64,000 nucleotides of DNA, from positions 2,604,001 through 2,668,000 of the forward strand of contig NZ_JACCAC010000001.1 in assembly GCF_013409425.1 (NCBI RefSeq), written 5' to 3'. Position 1 is the stretch's first letter; every line of letters begins with the position of its first letter. Positions 31,970-40,434 of the stretch are shown here, piece after piece. The stretch comes from Nocardioides perillae. Its GTDB lineage: Bacteria > Actinomycetota > Actinomycetes > Propionibacteriales > Nocardioidaceae. The translations under genes were made by a program, and so were the position numbers. The notes beneath the pieces were generated by a model that was not told the origin of the DNA, ran no database searches, and was given only the letters and a program-made list of their open reading frames with translations.

Positions 31970-33700
31970 GTGAGCGACTCCCCGCAGGCCGCCTCCCCTG
32001 CCGCGCGCCCCGCCCGCACGCCTCGCCCCCGCCCGAAGCGCGGCGAGGGCCAGTGGGCGCTCGGCTACCGCGAGCCGCTGAACAAGAACGAGCAGGCGAA
32101 GAAGGACGACAACCCGCTCAACGTGCGGGCGCGCATCCTGCACACCTACTCCAAGCGCGGCTTCGACTCGATCGACCCGGCCGACCTGCGCGGCCGCTTC
32201 CGCTGGATGGGGCTCTACACCCAGCGCGCCCCGGGCTTCGACGGCGGCAAGACCGCGACGGTGCCCGAGGAGGAGCTGGACGACCGCTACTTCATGATGC
32301 GGGTCCGCTCCGACGGGGCCCTCCTGCCGCCGGCCACCGTGCGCGCGCTCGGCGAGGTCAGCCGCGACCACGCCCGCGACACCGCCGACATCACCGACCG
32401 GCAGAACATCCAGTACCACTGGATCCGCATCGAGGACGTCCCCGCGATCTGGGAGCGGCTCGAGCATGGCGGGCTGGTCACCACCGAGGCGTGCGGCGAC
32501 TCGCCCCGCCCCTTCCTGGGCTCCCCCGTGGCGGGCATCGCCGCCGACGAGATCATCGACGGGACCTCCGCGCTGGAGGAGATCAAGCGCCGCTACATCG
32601 GCGACCCCGAGTTCTCCAACCTCCCGCGCAAGTTCAAGACCGCGCTGACCGGCCACCCCAGCCACGACGTCGCCCCCGAGATCAACGACGTCGCCTTCGT
32701 CGGCACCGTGCACCCCGAGCACGGGCCCGGCTTCGACCTGTGGGTCGGCGGCGGGCTGTCGACCAACCCGATGCTCGCGCAGAAGCTCGGGGTGTGGATC
32801 CCGCTCGACGAGGTCCCCGACGCCTGGGCGGGCGTCGCCTCGATCTTCCGCGACTACGGCTACCGCCGGCTGCGCTCACGCGCCCGCCTCAAGTTCCTCG
32901 TCGCCGACTGGGGCGTCGAGAAGTTCCGCCAGGTGCTCGAGGAGGAGTACCTCCACCGACGCCTGGTGGACTGCCCCTCCCCCGAGACCCCGTTCGCCCA
33001 CCGTGACCATCTCGGCGTCCACGACGCCAAGGACGGCACCAAGTACGTCGGGCTCGCCCCGGTCGTCGGCCGGGTCTCCGGCACGATGCTGGTCGCGCTC
33101 GCCGACGCGATGGAGCGCCACGGCGTCCGCGGCGCGCGCCTCACGGCGTACCAGAAGCTCGTGCTCATCGGCGTCGACCCCGACGTGGTCGAGGAGCTCG
33201 TCGCCGAGCTCGACGCGATCGGGCTGCAGGCCCGCCCCTCGCCGTGGCGCGGCGGCACGATGGCCTGCACGGGCATCGAGTTCTGCAAGCTCGCCATCGT
33301 CGAGACCAAGGACCGCGCCCGTCGCCTGGTCGACGAGCTCGAGCGCCGCTTCCCCGACCTCGACACACCGATCTCGGTGAACATGAACGGCTGCCCCAAC
33401 GCGTGCGCGCGCACGCAGACGGCCGACATCGGCCTCAAGGGCCAGCTGGTCATGCACGACGGCGAGCAGGTCGAGGGCTTCCAGGTGCACCTCGGCGGAG
33501 CGACCGGCCTCGGCGCCAACTTCGGTCGCAAGCTGCGCGCGCACAAGGTCACCAGCGCCGGCCTCGACGACTACGTCACCGCCGTCGTCACGAACTACCT
33601 CGCCGACCGCACCGAGGGCGAGGCCTTCGCCGCATGGGTGCACCGCGCCGACGAGACCCTGCTCACCGGGGGCCACGTGCTCGAGGGGCGGGCGCTCTGA
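31970..33700 (+). CDS. Ferredoxin-dependent sulfite reductase (nitrite/sulfite reductase family)
   Basis: The 576-residue enzyme reduces sulfite to sulfide with a coupled sirohaem-[4Fe-4S] centre. Cluster cysteines are C433 and C439 (MACTGIEFCK, CX5C) and C475 and C479 (NGCPNACAR, CX3C). Tyr in GLYTQR and Cys in TTEACGD are the residues cross-linked in the mycobacterial enzyme. The neighbours (APS reductase and a chelatase able to make sirohaem) make sulfite the likely substrate rather than nitrite. It has an Ala/Pro-rich N-terminal tail. The GTG at 31970 follows the leader peptide region. Confidence 0.94.
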   Translation: MSDSPQAASPAARPARTPRPRPKRGEGQWALGYREPLNKNEQAKKDDNPLNVRARILHTYSKRGFDSIDPADLRGRFRWMGLYTQRAPGFDGGKTATVPEEELDDRYFMMRVRSDGALLPPATVRALGEVSRDHARDTADITDRQNIQYHWIRIEDVPAIWERLEHGGLVTTEACGDSPRPFLGSPVAGIAADEIIDGTSALEEIKRRYIGDPEFSNLPRKFKTALTGHPSHDVAPEINDVAFVGTVHPEHGPGFDLWVGGGLSTNPMLAQKLGVWIPLDEVPDAWAGVASIFRDYGYRRLRSRARLKFLVADWGVEKFRQVLEEEYLHRRLVDCPSPETPFAHRDHLGVHDAKDGTKYVGLAPVVGRVSGTMLVALADAMERHGVRGARLTAYQKLVLIGVDPDVVEELVAELDAIGLQARPSPWRGGTMACTGIEFCKLAIVETKDRARRLVDELERRFPDLDTPISVNMNGCPNACARTQTADIGLKGQLVMHDGEQVEGFQVHLGGATGLGANFGRKLRAHKVTSAGLDDYVTAVVTNYLADRTEGEAFAAWVHRADETLLTGGHVLEGRAL

Positions 33701-33891
33701 TGTCCGAGCGGGCCGTGCCCTTCCACTGCCCCTACTGCGGCAGCGAGGACCTGCGCCCCCACGAGGTGGTCGACGCCGACGGCGAGGTCAGCTCGCCGCA
33801 CGGGTCGTGGGAATGCCGCGGTTGCGTCCGGGCCTTCTCCCTCAAGCTCCTGGGCCTCGTGCGCCCCGGAGCAGGGAAGGAAGCACCGTGA
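33700..33891 (+). CDS. Small zinc-ribbon protein of the sulfate reduction operon
   Basis: The 63-residue protein has two Cys pairs, CPYC (residues 10-13) and CRGC (about 39-42), predicted to bind one zinc. ATG 33700 overlaps the sulfite reductase stop (TGATG) and its own stop overlaps the cysH GTG, so translation is coupled on both sides. Similar short zinc-ribbon proteins are frequent in actinobacterial sulfite reductase-cysH operons. The exact role is unknown; assembly or electron transfer help is possible. Confidence 0.88.
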   Translation: MSERAVPFHCPYCGSEDLRPHEVVDADGEVSSPHGSWECRGCVRAFSLKLLGLVRPGAGKEAP

Positions 33892-34634
33892 CCGCCGCCA
33901 CCACCACCGCCGCCCGCAACCGCCGCGGCAGCCACACCGAGGGCCGCAGCCCCGAGGAGCTGCGCGAGCTGGTCTCCCACGTCGGGGCCGAGCTCGAGCT
34001 CGCCCCCGCCGAGGACATCGTCGAGTGGGCGGTGGCCACCTTCGGGTCGCGCTTCTGCGTGACCTCCTCGATGGCCGACGCTGTCCTGGCACACCTCGTC
34101 TCGCGGGTCGCGCCCGGCGTCGACGTGGTCTTCCTCGACACCGGCTACCACTTCGCCGAGACCATCGGCACCCGCGACGCGGTGGAGGCCACCCTGCCGG
34201 TCAACCTGCTCACCATCACGCCCGTGCAGAGCGTGGCCGAGCAGGACGCCGAGCACGGCCCCGAGCTCTACAAGCGCGACCCCGACCTGTGCTGCCGGCT
34301 GCGCAAGGTCGAGCCGCTGGCCGACGCGCTGGCGGGCTACGACGCCTGGGCGACCGGGCTGCGGCGCGCCGAGACCCACCAGCGCATCATCGCCCCCGTC
34401 GTGGGCTGGGACGCTCGCAAGGGCAAGGTCAAGGTCTCGCCGCTCGCGCGCTGGAGCGACGAGCAGGTCGCGGCGTACGTCGACGAGCACGGCGTGCTGC
34501 TCAACCCGCTCGTCCACGACGGCTACCCCTCCATCGGCTGCTGGCCCTGCACCCGACGCGTCGCCCCGGGCGAGGACGCCCGCAGCGGCCGCTGGGCCGG
34601 CACCGCGAAGACCGAGTGCGGGATCCACACGTGA
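33888..34634 (+). CDS. cysH: Adenylylsulfate (APS) reductase CysH
   Basis: CysH reduces activated sulfate to sulfite using thioredoxin. The 248-residue protein has the cluster-binding Cys pair C135-C136 (DLCCRLRK) and C218/C221 (GCWPC), which marks the [4Fe-4S] APS-reducing type rather than the PAPS type. The catalytic Cys244 is in the C-terminal ECGIH. A substrate-binding SSMADAVLAHL (P-loop-like) and LDTGYHFAET lie in between. GTG 33888 has GGAAGGAAG upstream. The product sulfite feeds the reductase encoded two genes earlier. Confidence 0.96.
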   Translation: MTAATTTAARNRRGSHTEGRSPEELRELVSHVGAELELAPAEDIVEWAVATFGSRFCVTSSMADAVLAHLVSRVAPGVDVVFLDTGYHFAETIGTRDAVEATLPVNLLTITPVQSVAEQDAEHGPELYKRDPDLCCRLRKVEPLADALAGYDAWATGLRRAETHQRIIAPVVGWDARKGKVKVSPLARWSDEQVAAYVDEHGVLLNPLVHDGYPSIGCWPCTRRVAPGEDARSGRWAGTAKTECGIHT

Positions 34635-34671
34635 CCCGCACGCCGCACGAGGAGACGAGGAGGCCGCTGCC

Positions 34672-35415
34672 GTGGCTGCTCCTGCCCTGATCGCCCTCGC
34701 CCACGGGTCGCGTGACCCCCGCGCCGCCGCGACGGTGCGGGCGCTCGTCGGCGAGGTCCGCGCGCAGCGCCCCGACCTGCGCATCGAGGCCGCCCACCTC
34801 TCCGCCAGCCGACCTAGCTTCGAGCAGGTGGTGGACAAGCTCGTGCGCGCCGGGCACGAGGAGGTCGTCGTCGTCCCGCTGCTGCTCAACGACGCCCACC
34901 ACGCCCAGGTCGACGTGCCCGCCGCCGTGGCCGCCGCGAGCGAGCGCCACCCTGGGCTGCGGGTGCGCGCCTCGCGCATCCTGGGCCTCGAGCCCGCCTT
35001 CCTGCAGGTGCTCGACGAGCGGCTGCGCGACGCACTGCGCCACGCCCGGGTGCGCGAGCTCGACGCCCTGGTGCTGGCCGCCGCCGGCTCCGGCGACGCG
35101 CTCGCCAACCAGGCCGTCGCCCGCCTCGCGCGGGTGTGGGGCTCGCGCCACCGGCTCCCGGTCACGGCCGCCTTCGCCTCCGCCGCGCCCCCGGCGACCG
35201 GTGAGGCCGTCCGCGCCTTCCGCGGGGAAGGCCGGCGCCACATCGCCGTGGCCTCGATGTTCCTGGCCCCGGGTGCGATGACCGACCGGGCCGCCGAGCT
35301 GGCCCTGGAGGCCGGCGCCGTCGCCGTCTCCGACCCCCTCGGGGCGCACCCGGAGGTCGCGCGTGCCGTCCTCGCGCGCTACGCCGTCGGTGCCGTGGAG
35401 CTCGTGCCGGTCTGA
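34672..35415 (+). CDS. CbiX/SirB-like sirohydrochlorin chelatase
   Basis: The 247-residue protein has two tandem CbiX-like halves. The first starts with ALIALAHGSRDPRA, whose His is the metal/porphyrin site, and has VVVVPLLLNDAHHAQVDVP. The second half lacks the early His (LVLAAAGSGDA), a split seen in other members. It probably inserts ferrous iron into sirohydrochlorin to make sirohaem for the sulfite reductase. GTG 34672 is 37 bp downstream of cysH with GAGGAGG about ten bases before it. It converges with DUF3037. Confidence 0.88.
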   Translation: MAAPALIALAHGSRDPRAAATVRALVGEVRAQRPDLRIEAAHLSASRPSFEQVVDKLVRAGHEEVVVVPLLLNDAHHAQVDVPAAVAAASERHPGLRVRASRILGLEPAFLQVLDERLRDALRHARVRELDALVLAAAGSGDALANQAVARLARVWGSRHRLPVTAAFASAAPPATGEAVRAFRGEGRRHIAVASMFLAPGAMTDRAAELALEAGAVAVSDPLGAHPEVARAVLARYAVGAVELVPV

Positions 35416-35431
35416 CCGGTCACCGCATGTC

Positions 35432-35812
35432 TCAGCGCACGAGGCAGTCGAGCAGGTGCGCCACCTGCCGGGCCGGGTCGCTCGTGAGCCCGCCGTGCAC
35501 CGGGCCGGGCTGCACGACGGTGCTGCGCGGCGCCTTGAGGTAGCCGAAGCGGGTGCCGAGCGACCCCGTGGCCGCACCACCCGCCGCGGGTGACCCGGAG
35601 GCGACGTGCTCGGCGAAGACGAGCGCCGCCTCCACCCGACCCAGGTCGACGCCGGGCGCCAGCGCACGCAGGCGGTCGGGGTCGAGGTGCCAGCCGACGG
35701 CCAGGTGGTCGGCGGCCTGGCAGTGGACGACCACGCCCACGTTGACGAACTCCTCGCGGTCGGCGCGCGGCACGCAGCGCAGCACGACGTACTCGTAGGG
35801 CAGCAGGCTCAC
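35432..35812 (-). CDS. DUF3037 protein
   Basis: The 126-residue protein starts VSLLPYEYVVLRCVPRADREEFVNVGVVV, the DUF3037 signature, followed by DRLRALAPGVDLGRVEAAL and a short C-terminal helix. It is translationally coupled to the HipA-like kinase: its GTG overlaps the kinase stop (GTGA). DUF3037 next to a HipA-like protein is a recurring arrangement in bacteria, which suggests a partner, antitoxin or target, but no function is established. No DNA-binding motif is visible. Confidence 0.85.
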   Translation of the reverse strand: MSLLPYEYVVLRCVPRADREEFVNVGVVVHCQAADHLAVGWHLDPDRLRALAPGVDLGRVEAALVFAEHVASGSPAAGGAATGSLGTRFGYLKAPRSTVVQPGPVHGGLTSDPARQVAHLLDCLVR

Positions 35813-36582
35813 GCCGCGCCTCCGCCGGCACCGGGCAGCCACGCGCGACTGTCGCGGCGCGCCCGCAGGAAGGCGGTGTACGCCGCGCGCAGCGACGCCT
35901 CGTCCGACGCGCCCGGCACGGGCTCGAGCCAGTCGGCCGGCACGTCGGCGACGACCGCGTCGAGCGTCGCGTCGTCGAGCAGGGCGCGCAGCTCCGCGTC
36001 GACACCCGCCAGCAGGTCGAGGCGGTCGCCCAGCACGTGGTCGCGGGGGTCCCACGGGCGGGCGGCGAAGCGCGCGGGGTCGCCCACACCGCCTGACCAG
36101 GCGTGGTGGAACCACAGCGACGCTCCGTGGTCGATCACCCAGAGGTCGCCGTGCCACACGAGCAGGTTGGGGTTGCGCCACGAGCGGTCGACGTTGGCGA
36201 GGTAGGCGTCGAGCCAGAGCACCCGCGCGGCCACGTCGTCGGGCACCGCGAGCTCGGTGTCCGGACCGAAGGCGCCGGGCAGGAAGTCGACCCCGAGGTT
36301 GAGCCCCAGGCTGGCGCTCAGCAGGTCCTGGACCTCCTCGTCGGCCTCGTAGCGCGCGATCGCGGCGTCGAGCTCCAGGGCCACCAGCCGCGGCGTCCGC
36401 AGGCCGAGCCGGGTCGCGACGCCCGTGGCGAGCACCTCCGCCACCAGCACCCGCACGCCCTGGCCCGCTCCGCGGAACTTGCAGACGTAGGTGCCGAGGT
36501 CGTCGGCCTCCACCACACCGGGGAGCGACCCGCCCTCGCGCAGCGGGGTGACGTAGCGGGTGACGGCCACGGTCGGGAGCAC
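35809..36582 (-). CDS. HipA-like kinase
   Basis: The 257-residue protein resembles the compact HipA/PI3-4-kinase-like fold. Kinase residues are visible: K35 in TYVCKFRG, the catalytic loop LANVDRSWRNPNLL with D132 and N137/N139, and metal-binding D151 in VIDHGAS. It lacks the N-terminal lobe of classical HipA and has no HipB-type DNA-binding partner. A TAGGGT box six bases before the GTG start suggests a leaderless message that includes DUF3037. Toxin activity, if any, would be phosphorylation of a cellular target, but that is only inferred. Confidence 0.85.
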   Translation of the reverse strand: MLPTVAVTRYVTPLREGGSLPGVVEADDLGTYVCKFRGAGQGVRVLVAEVLATGVATRLGLRTPRLVALELDAAIARYEADEEVQDLLSASLGLNLGVDFLPGAFGPDTELAVPDDVAARVLWLDAYLANVDRSWRNPNLLVWHGDLWVIDHGASLWFHHAWSGGVGDPARFAARPWDPRDHVLGDRLDLLAGVDAELRALLDDATLDAVVADVPADWLEPVPGASDEASLRAAYTAFLRARRDSRAWLPGAGGGAA

Positions 36583-36588
36583 CGCGCC

Positions 36589-36594
36589 ACCCTA
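36589..36594 (-). promoter_or_regulatory. Candidate -10 box of the HipA-DUF3037 operon
   Basis: TAGGGT on the minus strand ends six bases before the GTG of the HipA-like kinase gene, with no Shine-Dalgarno. This fits a leaderless transcript. Confidence 0.5.
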
Positions 36595-36759
36595 CGGCTG
36601 CCTGGACGCAGCGCTCGGGCGGCACCCCGCCACTGGACCAGACCACCCCGCACACGGCGTGCCGTCGGAGCCCGGGGGTCGTTGCAGGGTCGTGGCGGCC
36701 GGGGGGACCCGTCCACGGCGCGCCGCTGTCGATGCCCTACCACCCTCAGGAGCCACACC

Positions 36760-37461
36760 GTGCGCGTACGACGCCTGCTCACCTCCGTGCTGACCGCCTC
36801 CCTGCTCGCCACCACCGCGGGCGTGGCGCTCACCGCCTCGCCGGCGGCAGCGGCCACCCCCACCACCATCACCGGCCCCGACGGGGCGCCGTGGCTGCAG
36901 CGCGCGAGCAGCTTCTCGGACCAGCCCGGTGCCGTCGTGCGCGGCGACGACCTCGCGCTGTCGATCACGGTGGTCGACCCGGCCACCGGCGAGCGGGTCT
37001 ACGACGGGTCGCTCGTCGTCGAGCGGCTCATGCGCGGCGCTGCGCCCGATGCCTGGCAGCCGGTGGCCTCCTCGCCCAACGCCTACCTCTACGACACCGT
37101 GCAGGCGGTCGCCAACGCGACCTACCGCGTGACCTACTCGGGCACCGAGACCCACGACGCGTCGGTGTCGAGCCTCGCCGTCGCCGTCCAGCGCGACCTG
37201 GTCGTCACCGCGAAGAACCGCCCGCTGGGGCTCGCCGGCACCATCGCCCCCCGGGCCAAGCTCCCGGTGGTCGTGCAGAAGAAGGTCAACGGCACCTGGA
37301 AGAACGTCAAGACGGTGCGCAGCGACGCCCGCGGCCGCTTCTTCGCCGGCTTGCCCGCCCCCAAGAAGCGGGGCGCCCGCTTCTACTGGCGGCTCCAGGT
37401 CAAGCCGAGCACGCAGTTCGCGACCACGCGCTCGGGCGTCTACTACACGACGCGCTACTGA
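36760..37461 (+). CDS. Secreted protein with Ig-like repeat region
   Basis: The 233-residue protein has a Sec-type signal peptide (RRLLTSVLTASLLATTAGVAL, cleavage near SPAAAA). The mature part contains a beta-sandwich-like sequence (AVVRGDDLALSITVVDPATG, NATYRVTYSGTETHDAS) and a second Ig-like unit (GTIAPRAKLPVVVQKKVNGTW) with many Lys/Arg. Such repeats are common in actinobacterial surface adhesion proteins. No anchor or catalytic motif is seen. GTG 36760 has AGGAG seven bases upstream. Confidence 0.75.
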   Translation: MRVRRLLTSVLTASLLATTAGVALTASPAAAATPTTITGPDGAPWLQRASSFSDQPGAVVRGDDLALSITVVDPATGERVYDGSLVVERLMRGAAPDAWQPVASSPNAYLYDTVQAVANATYRVTYSGTETHDASVSSLAVAVQRDLVVTAKNRPLGLAGTIAPRAKLPVVVQKKVNGTWKNVKTVRSDARGRFFAGLPAPKKRGARFYWRLQVKPSTQFATTRSGVYYTTRY

Positions 37462-37483
37462 GCGACCGGCCCGCGCGGGGGCG

Positions 37484-38332
37484 TCAGGAGATCGGCACCT
37501 CGCCGGTCAGGCGCCCCCGCTCGTGGTCGACGTCGAAGTCGGCCGGGGGCCAGGTCGGCGCCATCCGGGCGAGCGTGTCGCGCAGCAGCATCCCCACGGC
37601 CAGGTTGCGGTACCACTTGCGGTCCGAGGGCACGACGAACCACGGCGCGGCCTCGGCGTTGGTGCGCTCGACCGCCAGCTCGTAGGCCTCGCGGTAGGCC
37701 GGCCAGCGCTGCCGCTCGTCGACGTCGCCCGGGTTGTACTTCCAGTGCTTGGTCGGGTCGTCGAGACGCGCCAGCAGGCGCTCCTTCTGGGTGTCCGCCG
37801 AGATGTGCAGCAGGCACTTCACGACCGTCGTCCCCGAGGCGACCAGCTCGGCCTCGAAGCGGTTGATCGCGTCGTAGCGGCGCTCGAGCTCGGCCTCGTC
37901 GGCCAGCGCGCGGACCCGGCCGATGAGGACGTCCTCGTAGTGCGAGCGGTCGAAGACGCCGATCTGCCCCGGGCCGGGCAGCGCCTTGCGGATGCGCCAG
38001 AGGAAGTCGTGCCGCAGCTCCTCGGGCGTGGGCGCCTTGAAGGACGTGATGCGCACGCCCTGGGGGTCGACGAGGCCGACCGTGTGGCGCAGCACCCCGC
38101 CCTTGCCCGAGGTGTCCATGCCCTGCAGCACCAGCAGCACCGACCGCGCCGGCACGTCGTCGCGGCTGCGCTCGGCGAAGAGCCGCTCCTGCAGGTCGGC
38201 GAGGTCGGGCCCGAGGTCGGCCAGGGCCTGCTTGCCCTCGGCCTTGCTCCCCTCGAAGCCGGGGGTGTCGCCGGTCGGGACCGCGGTGAGGTCGACGGGA
38301 CCGGGCGGGACGCGCAGCAGCTCCTCGATCAC
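37484..38332 (-). CDS. ppk2: Polyphosphate kinase 2 family phosphotransferase
   Basis: The 282-residue protein is a PPK2 enzyme that transfers phosphate between polyphosphate and nucleotides. Walker A is GMDTSGKGG (71-79) and Walker B is GVFDRSHYEDVL (125-136); the lid region has DDPTKHWKYNPGDVDER. Single-domain PPK2s phosphorylate NDP or NMP depending on subclass; the GQIGVFDRSHYEDVL form is usual for class I or III. It stands alone 24 bp from recX, also on the minus strand. Confidence 0.93.
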   Translation of the reverse strand: MIEELLRVPPGPVDLTAVPTGDTPGFEGSKAEGKQALADLGPDLADLQERLFAERSRDDVPARSVLLVLQGMDTSGKGGVLRHTVGLVDPQGVRITSFKAPTPEELRHDFLWRIRKALPGPGQIGVFDRSHYEDVLIGRVRALADEAELERRYDAINRFEAELVASGTTVVKCLLHISADTQKERLLARLDDPTKHWKYNPGDVDERQRWPAYREAYELAVERTNAEAAPWFVVPSDRKWYRNLAVGMLLRDTLARMAPTWPPADFDVDHERGRLTGEVPIS

Positions 38333-38356
38333 GGGGCCATCATGGCCGCTGCGCGG

Positions 38357-39058
38357 TCAGTCGACCAGGTCGCCGGTGCCGCCGAGGTCGTCGGTGTCCC
38401 CGAGGTCACCGACCTCGTCACTGCCGTGGCCGGCCGCGTCGAGCTCCTCGCGCACCACCGCGAAGGCGACCCCGGGCGGGTGCCCCTTGCGACCCAGCAT
38501 CGCGACCAGCCGGCGGGTCGCGGTGGCCCGGTCGAGCCGGGCGACGCTGCGCAGCCTGCGCTGCACGAGCCGGCGCGCCGCGTCGTGCTCGGCCTCGGGG
38601 TCGACCTCGTCGAGCACCTCGCGCGCCACCTCGTCGTCGACGCCCTTGCGTCGCAGCTCCTGGGCGAGCGCCCGGCGCGCCAAGCCCTTCCCGGACTGCC
38701 GCTGGTCGACCCACGCCCGGGCGAAGGCCTCGTCGTCGACGAGGCCGACCTCCTCGAACCGGTCGAGCAGCCGCGACCCGACGTCGTCGGGCACACCCTT
38801 GCGGGCCAACCGCTCCGCCAGCTCGTGCCGACTGCGCGCCCGACCGGTCAGCTGGTCGAGCAGGATCGTGCGGGCGACCTGCTCGGGGTCGGCGTCGGGA
38901 CCGAGCGCCGCCGTGTCGGGCGGCGGCGCGGAGCGGCGCGCCCCTCGGGCGCGCCGCTGCGACGCCACCTCGGTGGGCGGGGCCGACGCGGTCCACGCGT
39001 CGACCCCGGCCGTCACGTCACCGACCCAGTCGGGCGCCGGTCGCTGCTCGGGCTGCAT
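38357..39058 (-). CDS. recX: RecA regulator RecX
   Basis: RecX binds RecA filaments and limits their activity. The 233-residue protein has three-helix repeats from about residue 58 (QVARTILLDQLTGRARSRHELAERLARKGVPD, GLVDDEAFARAWVDQRQ, GKGLARRALAQELRRKGV), with a non-conserved Ala/Arg-rich N-terminus of about 55 residues and an acidic Asp/Gly tail. ATG 39058 has GGAGGAG just upstream. The gene follows recA by 127 bp, holding repeat copy B, the usual recA-recX order. Confidence 0.93.
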   Translation of the reverse strand: MQPEQRPAPDWVGDVTAGVDAWTASAPPTEVASQRRARGARRSAPPPDTAALGPDADPEQVARTILLDQLTGRARSRHELAERLARKGVPDDVGSRLLDRFEEVGLVDDEAFARAWVDQRQSGKGLARRALAQELRRKGVDDEVAREVLDEVDPEAEHDAARRLVQRRLRSVARLDRATATRRLVAMLGRKGHPPGVAFAVVREELDAAGHGSDEVGDLGDTDDLGGTGDLVD

Positions 39059-39095
39059 GTGCTCCTCCGGGGTTGCGGCCGACGCGCGTCTCACC

Positions 39096-39184
39096 GGGCC
39101 TCGACACGCGGGTCACGGCCTCGCGAGCTCGCCGCGCCGCTTGCTCGACCACCGACGATCGTGTCCTCGCGAGCTCGACCACCG
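39096..39184. repeat. Interspersed repeat, copy B, between recA and recX
   Basis: This 89-bp stretch begins GGCCTCGACACGCGGGTCAC and runs to GCTCGACCACCG; a partial second unit (CCTCGCGAGCTCGACCACCG) follows directly. It aligns with copy A at 851-909. It fills almost the whole recA-recX gap, ending one base before the recA stop codon region. Confidence 0.65.
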
Positions 39185-39185
39185 A

Positions 39186-40229
39186 TCAGAAATCGTCGAC
39201 GCCCAGCGGGTCGGCGGGGGCCTCGGCGTCGACGGTCGGACCGACACCGAGCTTCTCGAGGATGCGCTTCTCGAGCTCGTTGGCGAGGTCGGGGTTGTCG
39301 CGCAGGAAGGTGCGGGCGTTCTCCTTGCCCTGGCCGAGCTGGTCGCCCTCGTAGGTGTACCAAGCGCCGGCCTTGCGGACCAGGCCGGCCTCGACGCCGA
39401 CGTCGATCAGCCCGCCCTCGCGGGAGATGCCCTTGCCGTACATGATGTCGAACTCCGCCTGCTTGAACGGCGGGGCGACCTTGTTCTTGACGACCTTGAC
39501 GCGGGTGCGGTTGCCGACCATGTCCTGGCCGTCCTTGAGCGTCTCGATGCGGCGCACGTCGAGGCGCACCGAGGAGTAGAACTTCAGCGCCCGGCCACCG
39601 GTCGTGGTCTCCGGCGAGCCGAACATCACGCCGATCTTCTCGCGCAGCTGGTTGATGAAGATCGCGGTCGTGCCGGAGTTGTTGAGCGCACCGGTCATCT
39701 TGCGCAGCGCCTGGCTCATGAGCCGGGCCTGCAGGCCCACGTGGCTGTCGCCCATCTCGCCCTCGATCTCGGCGCGGGGCACCAGCGCGGCCACGGAGTC
39801 GATGACGATGAGCGAGAGCGCGCCGGAGCGCACGAGCATGTCGGCGATCTCGAGCGCCTGCTCACCGGAGTCGGGCTGGGAGACCAGCAGGGCGTCGGTG
39901 TCGACGCCCAGGGCCTTGGCGTAGTCGGGGTCGAGCGCGTGCTCGGCGTCGATGAAGGCGACGATGCCGCCGGCCGCCTGGGCATTGGCCACCGCGTGCA
40001 GGGCGACCGTCGTCTTGCCGGAGGACTCCGGGCCGTAGATCTCAACGACGCGGCCGCGCGGCAGTCCGCCGAGGCCGAGGGCCACGTCGAGGGCGATGGC
40101 CCCGGTGGGGATCACCTCCAGGGGGGCACGGGTCTCGTCGCCGAGACGCATCACCGAGCCCTTGCCGAACTGCCGCTCGATGTTGACGAGTGCGGCGTCG
40201 AGTGCCTTGTCGCGGTCTCCACCAGCCAT
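39186..40229 (-). CDS. recA: Recombinase RecA
   Basis: RecA forms filaments on single-stranded DNA, drives strand exchange, and triggers LexA self-cleavage. The 347-residue protein has Walker A GPESSGKT (66-73), [15 protein letters not shown], and the L1/L2-flanking [15 protein letters not shown] and [14 protein letters not shown]. There is no intein. The ATG at 40229 has GGAGAG four bases upstream and gives the usual N-terminus. A perfect SOS box is 178 bp upstream. In Mycobacterium the next gene upstream encodes DUF3046; here 8.6 kb of other genes lie between. Confidence 0.98.
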   Translation of the reverse strand: MAGGDRDKALDAALVNIERQFGKGSVMRLGDETRAPLEVIPTGAIALDVALGLGGLPRGRVVEIYGPESSGKTTVALHAVANAQAAGGIVAFIDAEHALDPDYAKALGVDTDALLVSQPDSGEQALEIADMLVRSGALSLIVIDSVAALVPRAEIEGEMGDSHVGLQARLMSQALRKMTGALNNSGTTAIFINQLREKIGVMFGSPETTTGGRALKFYSSVRLDVRRIETLKDGQDMVGNRTRVKVVKNKVAPPFKQAEFDIMYGKGISREGGLIDVGVEAGLVRKAGAWYTYEGDQLGQGKENARTFLRDNPDLANELEKRILEKLGVGPTVDAEAPADPLGVDDF

Positions 40230-40406
40230 GGATCTCTCCGTCCCGTCCGGGCCTGCGGCCCGTCGCTTGGTCTTGTCAGGTCGTGGGGTGCTGCTCTTGG
40301 GTGCCATCACCGCGGACGCTAGGCGACGCCACCGACAAGCACCTGCGGGCGGCCCCGGGCTGTGGAGGGACCACCTCCCCGACCTGCCTGTGGACGCAGC
40401 CTAGCC

Positions 40407-40420
40407 CGAACACGTGTTCG
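40407..40420. promoter_or_regulatory. LexA (SOS) box upstream of recA
   Basis: CGAACACGTGTTCG is a perfect palindrome fitting GAAC-N4-GTTC. It lies 178 bp upstream of the recA ATG, so the recA promoter is probably distal and the mRNA has a long 5' UTR. Confidence 0.88.
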
Positions 40421-40434
40421 AGCAGCGCAGGCGG

